Shown piece by piece: positions 32,007 through 40,425 of a stretch of 64,000 nt of DNA (within the stretch, counting starts at the first letter, position 1; each line of letters opens with the position of its first letter). The position numbers and the translations under genes were made by a program. The notes beneath the pieces were generated by a model. The model saw only the letters and a program-made list of their open reading frames with translations, searched no databases and had not been told where the DNA came from. Source of the DNA: Streptomyces sp. NBC_01351 (lineage in GTDB: Bacteria > Actinomycetota > Actinomycetes > Streptomycetales > Streptomycetaceae); assembly GCF_036237315.1 (NCBI RefSeq), contig NZ_CP108356.1, forward strand, positions 310,001-374,000. Reading direction: 5' to 3'.

Positions 32007-33568
32007 GCGAGCCAGGTCTTGTCGAAGCGCGCCCAGTCGAGGGTGTTGGCGGGGGCCGTCTTGGACACCCCGTGCACCTTCGGCGAGGTGGCGACGATCC
32101 AGTCGGCGAAGCCCCAGATCAGGAAGCCGCCTTCGTCGTGCAGCCGGCGCTGCATGCGCTCGTAGAGGGCCGTGCGCTCCTTCTCGTCGCGGGTGGACTG
32201 GGCCTGCTGGTAGAGGTCGTCGAAGTCCTTGTGCTGCCACTTGGTGGCGTTGGTGGTGGATCCGGTGAGCAGGCGCTGGTTGACGTGGGACTCGATGGGC
32301 ATGGCGCCGGAGCGGTAGGAGGCAAAGGTTCCGCCGGAGAGGATGTCCTTCCAGTAGGTGTCCTTGTTGCCGACCTTGACCTCCACGGTGACTCCGGCCT
32401 TCGCCGCCTGCTCCTTGAAGATTCCGGCGGCCTCGATGAAGCCGGTGGCGGCGGGGGCGGTGTCGAGGGTGACCTTGAGGCCTTCGGCGCCGGCCTCCTT
32501 GAGAAGGGCGCGGGCCCGGTCGAGGTCCTGGGTGCGCTGGGGCAGGCCGGCCGCGTAGTACTGGCAGCCCTTGCCGAAGAGGTCGTTGCCGATCTCCCCG
32601 GCCCCGGAGAGGGCTCCGTCGACGAGCTCCTTGCGGTCGGCGATGAGGAAGAAGGCCTGGCGGACCCGCTTGTCGTCGAAGGGCGGCCGGTCGGTCTTCA
32701 TGACGAAGCCCTGCATGGCGCTGCCGGGCAGCCGTACGACCTCGATCCTGCCCTTGCCCTCGTGGGCGCGGGCGCTGGCCGGGGTGAGCTCGTGGGCGTA
32801 CTCGACCTGGCCGCCGAGGAGCGCGCTCACCCGCGCGGACTCCTCCGCGGCGATGACGAATTCGAGCTCGTCGAGGTGCGGGGCGCCCTCCCAGTAGGCG
32901 GGGTTGCGCTCGACGAGGAGGCTGCTGCCGGGCTTGAAGGAGACGAAGGTGAAGGGGCCCGAGCCGACGGGCTGCGCGAAGTCGGTGGCGTCCTTGGGGA
33001 CGACGTACGCGCCGAAGGCGGCCAGCGTGTTGGGGAATTCGGCGTACGGCCGCTTGAGCCGGAACTCGACGGTGGAGGCGTCCACGGCGCGGCTCGCCGC
33101 CAGGTCGATCGGTTCGAGGGAGGCCTTCGCGCGGAAGGTGCCCTTCGGGTCGGCGATCCGGCGGTAGCTGTACAGGACGTCTTCGGCGGTGACGGGCCGG
33201 CCGTCGTGGAAGGCGGCCTTGCGCAGGGTGATCCGCCAGGTGTCCAGGGTCTCGTTGGGCTCCCAGCGTTCGGCGAGGCGCGGTACGGGGGCGAGGTCGG
33301 CGCCGAAGTCGGCGAGCTTGTCGAAGAGGGCCTTGGCGCGGGCGGCGTCGACGAAGAGGTTGGCCGCGTGCGGGTCGAGGGTCTCGGCGGCGCCGCCGCC
33401 GGCGAAGGCCGCGCGCAGGCGTCCGCCGGGCTTGGGCGTGCCGGTTCCCCCCTTGGCGTCGCTCGCGGTGGTCTTGGGGGTCCCGCAGCCCGTGGCGAGG
33501 GCGAGGGTGGTGGCGGAGCCCGCGATGAGGAGGGTCCTGCGGGCGAAGCCGGTCCGGCGGTCGTTCAT
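32003..33568 (-). CDS. ABC substrate-binding lipoprotein (SBP_bac_5, peptide/nickel/opine type)
   Basis: 521 residues. The signal peptide has a twin-Arg pair (FARRTLL) and a lipobox ending at Cys28 (LATGC), so the protein is an outer-face lipoprotein. The mature part has the family signature LAERWEPNETLDTWRITLRKAAFHDGRPVTAEDVLYSYRRI in order, then PVGSGPFTF and VRQAFFLIADR. Family members bind di/oligopeptides, nickel or metallophores such as opine-metal complexes. In this operon it most plausibly captures the product of the biosynthetic genes with bound metal. ATGA overlap with the methyltransferase upstream. Confidence 0.87.
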   Translation of the reverse strand: MNDRRTGFARRTLLIAGSATTLALATGCGTPKTTASDAKGGTGTPKPGGRLRAAFAGGGAAETLDPHAANLFVDAARAKALFDKLADFGADLAPVPRLAERWEPNETLDTWRITLRKAAFHDGRPVTAEDVLYSYRRIADPKGTFRAKASLEPIDLAASRAVDASTVEFRLKRPYAEFPNTLAAFGAYVVPKDATDFAQPVGSGPFTFVSFKPGSSLLVERNPAYWEGAPHLDELEFVIAAEESARVSALLGGQVEYAHELTPASARAHEGKGRIEVVRLPGSAMQGFVMKTDRPPFDDKRVRQAFFLIADRKELVDGALSGAGEIGNDLFGKGCQYYAAGLPQRTQDLDRARALLKEAGAEGLKVTLDTAPAATGFIEAAGIFKEQAAKAGVTVEVKVGNKDTYWKDILSGGTFASYRSGAMPIESHVNQRLLTGSTTNATKWQHKDFDDLYQQAQSTRDEKERTALYERMQRRLHDEGGFLIWGFADWIVATSPKVHGVSKTAPANTLDWARFDKTWLA

Positions 33569-34386
33569 GAGGTGCTGTCTCCGTTGCTGTGGTGATGGGG
33601 CTTCAGGCGCGCTACGAGGTGCAGCCGGTCGGCGCTCGCCGTCGCGTGCGGGGCGTCGCCCTCGCGCCAGGGCGGGTCGGTCCTGGGGCCGGGCCCGTCG
33701 TTGAGGTCGAGCGCCTCGAAGCCGGCGGTGTCCAGGAAGTGGCGGAGCTCCTGCGGGAAGAGCAGACGCCAGGCGGAGTGCTGCTCGGCCGGGGGCGTGC
33801 CGTCGTCGGCGGACCAGATCCGGTGGCGGCGCAGGAGTTGCGCGGCGTGGTCGATGTGCAGGGTGGTGCGGGAGGTGTAGGTGATGCCGTGCCAGGTGAA
33901 CCCGGCGGTGCGCGGGCCGTCGAGCAGCTCGGTGTTGCCGAGGAAGAAGGCCCCGTTGCGCATTTCGGCGACGAGCAGTCCACCGGGGGTGAGGTGGGCG
34001 CGGCAGCGGGCGAGGAAGGCGGTGAGGTCCTCGTTGGTGTGGCAGTAGAGCAGGGCGCTGTCGAGGCAGACGACGGCGTCGAAGGTCCGGGGCGCGAGGT
34101 CGAAGTCCCGCATGTCGGCGCGGTGGTAGGCCGGTCCGTGGTGCCGGTCCCGGGCGTGGGCCAGCATCGCCTCGGAGGTGTCGATGCCGGTGACCTCGCG
34201 GTCGGCCCGGTGGTGCAGCCAGGCGGCGTCGCGTCCGGTGCCGCAGCCCACGTCGAGCACGCGGGGCCCGGCGCCGTGGTGGGCCAGGACGGACTCGGCC
34301 CAGCGGGCGGCGAGGTGGTCGGGGTCGGGGAAGCGCTCCTCGTAGAGCTCGGGGTGGTCGGTGAGGAGGTTGCCGGAGGTGGTCAT
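33565..34386 (-). CDS. Class I SAM-dependent methyltransferase in the metal-chelator operon
   Basis: 273 residues. Motif I VLDVGCGTGRDA, motif II GIDTSEAML, post II FDAVVCLDSALLY, motif III LTPGGLLVAEMRNG. A C-terminal acceptor region of about 100 residues (WHGITYTSRTTLHIDH) follows. It is translationally coupled on both sides, between the MFS exporter and the binding lipoprotein, so it probably modifies the small molecule made by the operon (N- or O-methylation). The substrate cannot be seen. The C-terminus is His-rich (KPHHHSNGD). Confidence 0.82.
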   Translation of the reverse strand: MTTSGNLLTDHPELYEERFPDPDHLAARWAESVLAHHGAGPRVLDVGCGTGRDAAWLHHRADREVTGIDTSEAMLAHARDRHHGPAYHRADMRDFDLAPRTFDAVVCLDSALLYCHTNEDLTAFLARCRAHLTPGGLLVAEMRNGAFFLGNTELLDGPRTAGFTWHGITYTSRTTLHIDHAAQLLRRHRIWSADDGTPPAEQHSAWRLLFPQELRHFLDTAGFEALDLNDGPGPRTDPPWREGDAPHATASADRLHLVARLKPHHHSNGDSTS

Positions 34387-35996
34387 CGGCTCTCGCTTGT
34401 CTGACGGATGTCGGCGGACAGGGGCTGGGCGGGCGGGGGCTGGGCGGGCGCCGGTTCGGCGGGCGGTGCCCCGGCGGGCGGAAGTTCCCCGGGCAGGGCC
34501 CCGGCGGGCGCAGGCCCTGCGGGCACGGCCCCGGCAGGCGCAGGTTTCGCGGACGGAGCCCCGGCAGGGGCACCTCCTACGGACGCGGCCTGCGCAGGCG
34601 CGGGACCCTCGGGTACGGCCCCGCCGGACGTAGACCCTGCGGGCACGGCCCTGGCAGGCGCATCTCCCGCGGACCCGGCCTTCGCAGGCGCAGGGCCCTC
34701 GGGCACGGCCTCGGCGGGCGACGGTTGCCGGGGCGCGTCAGGACGGGTTCCGGTCGCCCCGGCGGAATCGGCCGACGCGGCGGCCTCCGGGAGGGCGCGT
34801 CTTCGGTGGAGACGGGCCACGGCCGCCGCCGAGGCCAGGCCGAGGGCGAGGCAACAGGCGAAGGGCAGCCAGGCCAGGCCTGTGTGTCCGGCGGTGTCCA
34901 TGGCCCAGCCGACGGCGGCGCTGCCGGCGGCGGCCGCGATGCCGGACACCGCGTAGAAGAGCCCGTAGTAGGTGCCGGTGAGGCTCTGGCGGCCGAAGGC
35001 GGGTATCAGCTCCATCACGAACGGCTGGGCGATCATCACGCCGAAGTGCAGCAGCAGCGCGCCGGCGAGCACGAGCAGCAGGTACCCCGGGTGCGGGGAT
35101 CCGGCGCCCGCGACGAGCATCGGGGGGACGAAGCCGAGGCCCATGACCGCCAGACCCACCGATATCCAGCGGGCGCGGCTGCCGGTCCCCTTCAGCCTGC
35201 GGGTGATGCGGAGCTGGAGGAGGAGGTTGGCGACGGTGCCGGCCAGGAAGAGGAGCCCGATCGAGCCGTCCCAGCCGGAGGCTCGTACCGCCGCGTGCGG
35301 CAGCAGCAGGTACAGCTGGTTCTCCAGTCCGTACATGCCGATCATGGCGAGGGAGAAGGCGAGGAACCCCCGGCTGCCCGCCGCCTCCCGCCAGTCGCCC
35401 GTCAGCCGCGTCTCCGGGGCCGGGACCTCCCGCGCGGGCAGCACGAGGAGTTGGGCGAGGGTGAGCGCCGCGAAGATCCCGGCCGCGGTGACGGCGGCGG
35501 CCCGGAAGTCCACCAGGAGGAGCAGCGTCCCGAGCAGCGGGCCGAGCAGGGCCCCGGTGGTGGCGAAGACGTTGAACAGCGCGAAGGCCTCGGCCTTGCG
35601 CTCGCCGGCCTCCTGGGCGACGTAGGTCCGTACGGCGGGGTTGAAGAGGGCCCCCGCCAGCCCGCTGAGTATGGACGCGGCGAGCAGCAGCGGCAGCGCG
35701 TCGCCGAGTGCGAACATCGCGAACCCCAGCGTCCGCAGGGCACAGCCCGCGATGATCACCCCGCGGGCGCCGAGCCGGTCGGCGGCCGAGCCGCCGAGCA
35801 GGAAGAGACCCTGCTGGCTGAGGTTGCGCAGGCCGAGTATCACGCCGACGGCGGCCGCGGAGAGCCCGAGGTCCTGGGAGAGGTGCGTGGCGAGGTACGG
35901 GATGAGCAGGTAGAAGCCGGTGTTGACGCCGAGCTGGTTGACGAGGAGCAGGCGGACGGCGAGCGGGAAGCCGCGGACGGCGTTCAGGGTCTTCAC
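34383..35996 (-). CDS. MFS exporter with long Pro/Ala/Gly C-terminal tail
   Basis: 537 residues; twelve membrane helices within the first ~410 residues. The A-loop motif DRLGARGVI after helix 2 is MFS-typical. The family is that of MdtH/staphyloferrin-type drug or siderophore exporters. The last ~120 residues are a low-complexity tail with repeats of the form PAPAGAxPxGP, including two long near-copies (AVPEGPAPAKA and AVPEGPAPAQA). The tail is likely translated, because its stop forms the ATGA overlap with the methyltransferase start. GTG 35996 overlaps the upstream gene. Likely exports the product of the operon. Confidence 0.82.
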   Translation of the reverse strand: MKTLNAVRGFPLAVRLLLVNQLGVNTGFYLLIPYLATHLSQDLGLSAAAVGVILGLRNLSQQGLFLLGGSAADRLGARGVIIAGCALRTLGFAMFALGDALPLLLAASILSGLAGALFNPAVRTYVAQEAGERKAEAFALFNVFATTGALLGPLLGTLLLLVDFRAAAVTAAGIFAALTLAQLLVLPAREVPAPETRLTGDWREAAGSRGFLAFSLAMIGMYGLENQLYLLLPHAAVRASGWDGSIGLLFLAGTVANLLLQLRITRRLKGTGSRARWISVGLAVMGLGFVPPMLVAGAGSPHPGYLLLVLAGALLLHFGVMIAQPFVMELIPAFGRQSLTGTYYGLFYAVSGIAAAAGSAAVGWAMDTAGHTGLAWLPFACCLALGLASAAAVARLHRRRALPEAAASADSAGATGTRPDAPRQPSPAEAVPEGPAPAKAGSAGDAPARAVPAGSTSGGAVPEGPAPAQAASVGGAPAGAPSAKPAPAGAVPAGPAPAGALPGELPPAGAPPAEPAPAQPPPAQPLSADIRQTSESR

Positions 35997-37048
35997 CGTC
36001 CGGCCCCCGCCCGGGCCGGTCTGACGCCGAGTCCGGCCCGGTTCGCGGCCCGTACGGTCCCGTCCGCGCCGCCGATGCCGGTCCACGGGTCCTCGGCGAG
36101 CAGCAGGTGCCCGTCGAGGTCGACCCAGCGTGCCCGGTCGGCGAGGTGCACGGCGGGGGCGATGCCGAGCGAACTGGCGGTGAGGCAGCCGAGCATCAGG
36201 TCGGTGCCGCTGCCGCGCAGGGCTTCGTGGATGCGCAGGGCGGCGCGCACCCCGCCGCACTTGGCGAGTTTGACGTTGACGCCGTGGACCAGGCCGGCGA
36301 GCGCGACGGCGTCCTCGTAGGAGACCGCGTCCTCGTCGGCGATCACGGGGATCGGGGATTCCTTGGCGACCCGGGCCAGGACGTCGGGCCGGCCTGGTGC
36401 GACGGGCTGTTCCACGGCGCCGACGCCGAGCGCGGCGAACCGCGGCAGCAGGTCGAGGGCCTGGGCTTCCGTCCACGCGCCGTTGGGGTCGAGCAGCAGG
36501 GCGGCCCCGGGCGCTCCGGTGCGTACGGCTTCCACGCGTGCGAGGTCCTCGGCCGGATCGGGGGATCCCGCCTTGACCTTGAGGACGGTGAAGCCGCTCA
36601 TGGCGAGCCGGGCGGCTTGGGCGGCGGCCGGTACCGGGGCGGTGATGCCGATCGTACGGGCGGTCGCGGCGGCGGGGGCGGTGGGCGTGCCGAGCAGCCG
36701 GTGTGCGGGCTCGCCCGCCCGCTTGCCCACCAGGTCCAGCAGGGCGGCCTCGACGGCGGCCAGTACCCCGGGCGGCAGCCCGTCCCAGGCGGGGTGGCCG
36801 CTGCCGGTCTCGGCCCAGGCGGTCTCCGGGTCGGGGAAGCGCTCGGTGGCGGCGCGCACCGACTCCAGGTGCTTGTGGATGGCGGCGGTGGGCAGCCCGA
36901 GGTAGTCGCTGCTGACGGCCTCGCCCCGGCCGCGCAGCCCGCCGTGCTCGATCACGACCTCGACGGCGTCGCGGCGGGACATCACCGAGCGGGAGATGCG
37001 CAGGGGTTCGGCGAGTTCCAGGCCGGCGGTGTGCCGGGTGAGCTTCAC
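35993..37048 (-). CDS. Enolase-superfamily enzyme, dipeptide-epimerase-like
   Basis: 351 residues of the muconate lactonizing enzyme / L-Ala-D/L-Glu epimerase group. The catalytic KxK is KVK at 157-159, metal ligands Asp187 (LDPNG), Glu213 (VEQPV) and Asp238 (IADED), and the second catalytic Lys 263 (VKLAKCGG). The capping domain loop LRISRSVMSRRDAVEV is also typical. Such enzymes racemise an amino acid next to a peptide or acyl bond. In this operon it would epimerise an intermediate or the ligase product. GTG start, 4-bp overlaps on both sides. Confidence 0.84.
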   Translation of the reverse strand: MKLTRHTAGLELAEPLRISRSVMSRRDAVEVVIEHGGLRGRGEAVSSDYLGLPTAAIHKHLESVRAATERFPDPETAWAETGSGHPAWDGLPPGVLAAVEAALLDLVGKRAGEPAHRLLGTPTAPAAATARTIGITAPVPAAAQAARLAMSGFTVLKVKAGSPDPAEDLARVEAVRTGAPGAALLLDPNGAWTEAQALDLLPRFAALGVGAVEQPVAPGRPDVLARVAKESPIPVIADEDAVSYEDAVALAGLVHGVNVKLAKCGGVRAALRIHEALRGSGTDLMLGCLTASSLGIAPAVHLADRARWVDLDGHLLLAEDPWTGIGGADGTVRAANRAGLGVRPARAGAGR

Positions 37049-38133
37049 GCGGCGCCTCCGCGGGTTGGTGCGAGGACGGCCTTGCAGCGGGCCCAGCCGG
37101 TGGCTTCGACGGCGTGGGGGTGCGGGATCTCCAGGGGGCGGACGGCGCGGACGGCGGTGTCCAGGCCGTGGGTGCGGCAGAAGTCGTCGTCGTAGACGGT
37201 GTCGAGGTAGCGGTGCGGTCCGTCGGGGAAGACGGTGGCGACGACCGCGCCGGGCTCGGTGCGGGCGGCCCAGGCGGAGACGAGGGCGACGGCACCGGTG
37301 CTCCAGCCGCCGCTGACGAAGGCGGAGCGGGCGAGCCGGCGGCAGGCGTCCACGGCTTCGGCGGGCCCCACCCAGTGCACTTCGTCGAAGGCCTCGTGGG
37401 CGACGTTCGCGGGGTGGATGCTGCTGCCGAGTCCGCGCATCAGGCGGGGACGGGCGGGCTGTCCGAAGATGGCCGAGCCGACGGAGTCGACGCCGATGAC
37501 CTTCAGGCGGGGCCAGCGGCGGCGCAGCGGGGCCGCGAGTCCGGCGCTGTGGCCGCCGGTGCCGACGCTGCACACGAGCACGTCCAAGTGGTCGAGCTGT
37601 GTGGTGAGTTCGGTGGCCAGCGAGCGGTAGCCGGCGGCGTTGTCCGGGTTGTTGTACTGGTCGGGCCAGTACGCCCCCGGCATCGAGCGGAGCACCTCGC
37701 GCAGCCGGGCGATCCGCGCGGCCTGCCAGCCGCCTTCGGCCGCCGGGCGGTCGACGAGTTCGAGGCGGGCGCCGTGGCTGCGCAGCAACTGGCGCATGGA
37801 CGGTTCGAGTTCGGTGTCGCCGACGAGGACCACGGGGTGGCCGAGGGCCTGGCCGGCGAAGGCAAGGCCGATGCCCAGGGTGCCGGAGGTGGATTCCACG
37901 ACGGGGGCGCCGGGCAGCAGTTCGCCGCGTGCGCGGGCGCCGGTCAGCATGGAGACGGCGGCGCGGGCCTTCATCCCGCCGGCGCCGAGGCATTCGAGTT
38001 TCGCCCAGAAGCCGGGGTGGCGGTGCGGCAGGTCGGCGCGGATCCGGGCGAGCGGGGTGCGGCCGAGGAGCGGCAGCAGGTCGGGGTTGGCGGTCCGGGT
38101 CTGCGGGCGGGGCAGGATCGGGGTGACGGTCAC
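37045..38133 (-). CDS. Cysteine-synthase-like PLP-dependent enzyme
   Basis: 362 residues, fold-type II PLP enzyme. The Lys in GGMKARAA (Lys55) is at the place of the internal aldimine Lys, and the phosphate/substrate loop reads STSGTLG (81-87) where O-acetylserine sulfhydrylases have TSGNTG. A glycine-rich PLP loop is VGTGGHSAG. Relatives include SbnA-type enzymes that make 2,3-diaminopropionate precursors for staphyloferrin B, as well as cysteine synthases. It probably performs beta-replacement with an unusual nucleophile. The loop difference argues against plain cysteine synthesis. 4-bp overlaps on both sides. Confidence 0.8.
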   Translation of the reverse strand: MTVTPILPRPQTRTANPDLLPLLGRTPLARIRADLPHRHPGFWAKLECLGAGGMKARAAVSMLTGARARGELLPGAPVVESTSGTLGIGLAFAGQALGHPVVLVGDTELEPSMRQLLRSHGARLELVDRPAAEGGWQAARIARLREVLRSMPGAYWPDQYNNPDNAAGYRSLATELTTQLDHLDVLVCSVGTGGHSAGLAAPLRRRWPRLKVIGVDSVGSAIFGQPARPRLMRGLGSSIHPANVAHEAFDEVHWVGPAEAVDACRRLARSAFVSGGWSTGAVALVSAWAARTEPGAVVATVFPDGPHRYLDTVYDDDFCRTHGLDTAVRAVRPLEIPHPHAVEATGWARCKAVLAPTRGGAA

Positions 38134-38993
38134 CGGATCCCCCCGTAGCGGTGGATGACGCCGGGGCCGCCGTCGAGCCAGAAGAAGGGGTAGGGCTCGG
38201 CGGAGACGGCGTGCACCCCGGCGCCGAGGAAGCGCGGGAGTACGGCGCTGCCGGTCTGGGCGAACATGACGAGGGGCTTGCCGGTGGCGGCGGCGTGGTC
38301 GAGCAGCGGCTGGAAGGTGCCGTTGCCCAGCGTCATGCCGGAGGCGAGGACGGCGTCGCAGTGCGCGAGCTCGGCGAGCGCGTCGGTCCGTACGGGCTCG
38401 CCCCATTCGGTGGTGCCGCCCTTGAGGTCGCAGGGCGTGTACGAGGTCCCGCGCTCGCGGAGCCCCTCCAGCAGCGAGTTGACGACGCCGACGACCAGGA
38501 CGCGGCGCACTCCGGCTTCGGGAAGGAGGTCGACGACGGCTCGGGCGCGGGCCCGGGAGCGGAGCAGCGAGGTGCCGGCCGGGATGGCGTAGGGGCGGGC
38601 TCCGTGTTCGGGGGTGTGCGGGCGGACGTGCGTCAGGTAGGCGTCGAGGGCGGCGATCCGTACGGGCCGGAGCGGGTGGTCGAGCAGGTCGGCGACGGTC
38701 GCGCCGACGCAGTCGTCGAGCGCGGCCGGGGGCAGGGCGCCGGGTTCCACGGCGCAGGAGCCGACGGCTGCGGCGAGGCGCAGGCTGAGCACCTCGTTGC
38801 GGTAGCCGGAGGCGCGGCCTTCGTGGCGTACGGCCTGGGCGGTGGTGAAGGCGAGGGCCACGCGCTGCCCGGCGGGGTCGGGGCCGTAGGCACCGGCGCG
38901 GACCTGTCCGAGGAGGTCGTCGACGGTACGCACCCGGGGTTCGTGCGGGGTGGGGGCGGAGGTGCGGGGAGAGGTGGGTGCGGGGGCGGTCAC
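38130..38993 (-). CDS. DUF364-like Rossmann protein (putative heavy-metal chelation domain)
   Basis: 287 residues. The N-terminal half has a DUF4213-like start (VALAFTTAQAVRHEGRASGYRNEVLSL). The C-terminal Rossmann-like half has VLVVGVVNSLLEGLRERG, CDLKGGTTEW, HCDAVLASGMTLGNGTFQPLLD and FAQTGSAVLPRFLGAGVHAVS. This is how I recall the DUF364 'heavy-metal chelation' family, which is not biochemically defined to my knowledge. It sits between the ATP-grasp and PLP enzymes with 4-bp overlaps, so it belongs to the biosynthetic module. The role could be metal handling or a SAM/nucleotide-linked step. Confidence 0.7.
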   Translation of the reverse strand: MTAPAPTSPRTSAPTPHEPRVRTVDDLLGQVRAGAYGPDPAGQRVALAFTTAQAVRHEGRASGYRNEVLSLRLAAAVGSCAVEPGALPPAALDDCVGATVADLLDHPLRPVRIAALDAYLTHVRPHTPEHGARPYAIPAGTSLLRSRARARAVVDLLPEAGVRRVLVVGVVNSLLEGLRERGTSYTPCDLKGGTTEWGEPVRTDALAELAHCDAVLASGMTLGNGTFQPLLDHAAATGKPLVMFAQTGSAVLPRFLGAGVHAVSAEPYPFFWLDGGPGVIHRYGGIR

Positions 38994-40279
38994 GCGTTCA
39001 CCGCCGCGGTCTGCTCGGCGGGACACAGCTCGTAGGCGGGGCGCAGGCGGGCGATCAGCCGCTCGGCCCGCGCGCGGGCGCCCGCGCCTTCGGTGTCGGC
39101 GGTCATGACGTGGCCGAGGTACTCGTTGTTGCTGGTGGCGGGCCGCACGGCGCGGCCCGGTTCGGCGAGGGTGAGTTCCACGACCCCGGGCTCGCCCCGC
39201 ACCTCGTCGGCTCCCTCGACGCCGGTCAGGATCCCGCCGTCGGAGGGCAGCAGGAAGGCGATGGCGGCGCTGTGCACCCCGGTCGGGCGGACGGTGAGGT
39301 CGGGCGTGCGGCCGAGGGCGACGTCCACGCAGGCGGCAGCGAGGTCGACGCCCGTGACGTGGCGGACGAGTTCGGTGATGCGGTTGCCGGCGGGGCGGGG
39401 GTTGACCTCGATCAGGCGCGGCCCGGCGGGGGTCAGTTTGAGTTCGGTGTGGCTGACGACGTGGTCCAGGCCGAGTGCGGAGACGGCCGCCACGGCGGTG
39501 TCCGCCGCCTCGCGCACCCGCTCCGGGCCGATGTCCGCCGGGAACATGTGGCCGGTCTCGATGAAGGCGGGCGCCCCGCCGATGCTCTTGTCGGTGACGC
39601 CGACCACGTGCGTCGTACCGTCGAAGGAGACGGTCTCGACGCTGACCTCGGGGCCGGTGAGCAGCTCTTCGAGGAGGATGACCGGGGCACGCTGCTGCCC
39701 CCGGGCGTTGACGGGGAACTCGGCCAGGGCCCGGCAGGCCCGCTCCAGCTCGCGCTCGTCTCCGACCTCGCGCACGAGCATGCCGCCGCACAGGTCGGCG
39801 GGCTTGACCACGAGGGGGTAGCCGATCCCCCGGGCGGCCGTCAGCGCCTCCTCGGTGTCGGCGCAGAGCGCGAAGCGCGGTCCGGGCACCCCCGCCTCGG
39901 TCAGCACCCGGCGGGTCAGGTCCTTGCGGCAGGCGTTCTCGACGGCTCCGGCCGCGGGGCCGGGCAGGCCCAGTCGCTCCGCGACGCGTGCCACGGCGGG
40001 CAGGTAGTAGTCGCAGGAGGAGACCACGCCGTCGAAGCCGAGCACCGCGTGCAGCCGCTCGACGAGCGGGAGCAGGGCCTCCACGTCGTTGGTGTCGGCG
40101 GTGATGAGGTTGCGCGCCAGGAGCAGGGGGTGCGGGCCGCCGTCGGCCGGGGCGGAGCGCAGGTAGTGGTGCAGGTCCCGGGTGAGGAAGGTGAACTCGT
40201 GTCCGCCTTCGCGGATCGCCCTGGGCAGGAGCCTGCTCATCGACCCCACCCAGCTTTCGATAACCAGTACGTGTCCCAC
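38990..40279 (-). CDS. ATP-grasp carboxylate-amine ligase (L-amino acid ligase-like), first gene of the operon
   Basis: 429 residues. An N-terminal Rossmann-like domain (VLVIESWVGSM) is followed by the ATP-grasp fold: GYPLVVKPADLCGGML (phosphate loop), VILLEELLTGPEVSVE, and the metal-binding RLIEVNPRPAGNRI. The closest functional group would be peptide-bond-forming ligases that join free amino acids (BacD/YwfE-like). It would build the backbone of the operon's product. GTG 40279 has GAGGAAG about 6 nt upstream. Promoter and Zur-like site lie at 40369-40397. Confidence 0.85.
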   Translation of the reverse strand: MGHVLVIESWVGSMSRLLPRAIREGGHEFTFLTRDLHHYLRSAPADGGPHPLLLARNLITADTNDVEALLPLVERLHAVLGFDGVVSSCDYYLPAVARVAERLGLPGPAAGAVENACRKDLTRRVLTEAGVPGPRFALCADTEEALTAARGIGYPLVVKPADLCGGMLVREVGDERELERACRALAEFPVNARGQQRAPVILLEELLTGPEVSVETVSFDGTTHVVGVTDKSIGGAPAFIETGHMFPADIGPERVREAADTAVAAVSALGLDHVVSHTELKLTPAGPRLIEVNPRPAGNRITELVRHVTGVDLAAACVDVALGRTPDLTVRPTGVHSAAIAFLLPSDGGILTGVEGADEVRGEPGVVELTLAEPGRAVRPATSNNEYLGHVMTADTEGAGARARAERLIARLRPAYELCPAEQTAAVNA

Positions 40280-40368
40280 GGGACTTCCTCTCGACCGCTG
40301 TCACAGCTCTCGGGCATACGTGCGGAACGGCGAGCGCCTGGCAGGCGGCGTCCGGTCCGACCGAAAGG

Positions 40369-40397
40369 AAGCTATCGGAAATCGTTTTCATTTCCAA
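40369..40397 (-). promoter_or_regulatory. Promoter of the ten-gene operon
   Basis: On the minus strand TTGGAA (40392-40397) and TAGCTT (40369-40374) are separated by exactly 17 nt. This gives a leader of about 85 nt to GTG 40279. The spacer is AT-rich and holds the Zur-like site. Confidence 0.5.
40377..40395. promoter_or_regulatory. Zur-like operator between the operon and the GNAT gene
   Basis: GGAAATCGTTTTCATTTCC has 5-bp inverted arms (GGAAA/TTTCC) around an AT-rich core. The core GAAATCGTTTTCAT resembles actinobacterial Fur-family zinc boxes (GAAAATnATTTTCA type). It stands out from the very GC-rich neighbourhood and occupies the spacer and -35 of the leftward promoter. It does not resemble the IdeR/DmdR iron box. 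No protein binding is proven. Confidence 0.5.
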
Positions 40398-40425
40398 TAC
40401 CGCGATTTTCCGCTACGGTGGGATC

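Noticed and set aside
30427..33595. Long open frames opposite the ABC importer genes
   Set aside because: Compositional shadows; the minus strand has perfect operon overlaps and family motifs.
40377..40395. IdeR/DmdR iron box
   Set aside because: Lacks the TTAGGTTAGGCT-type pattern; AT-rich GAAA/TTTC arms fit a Fur-family zinc site better.
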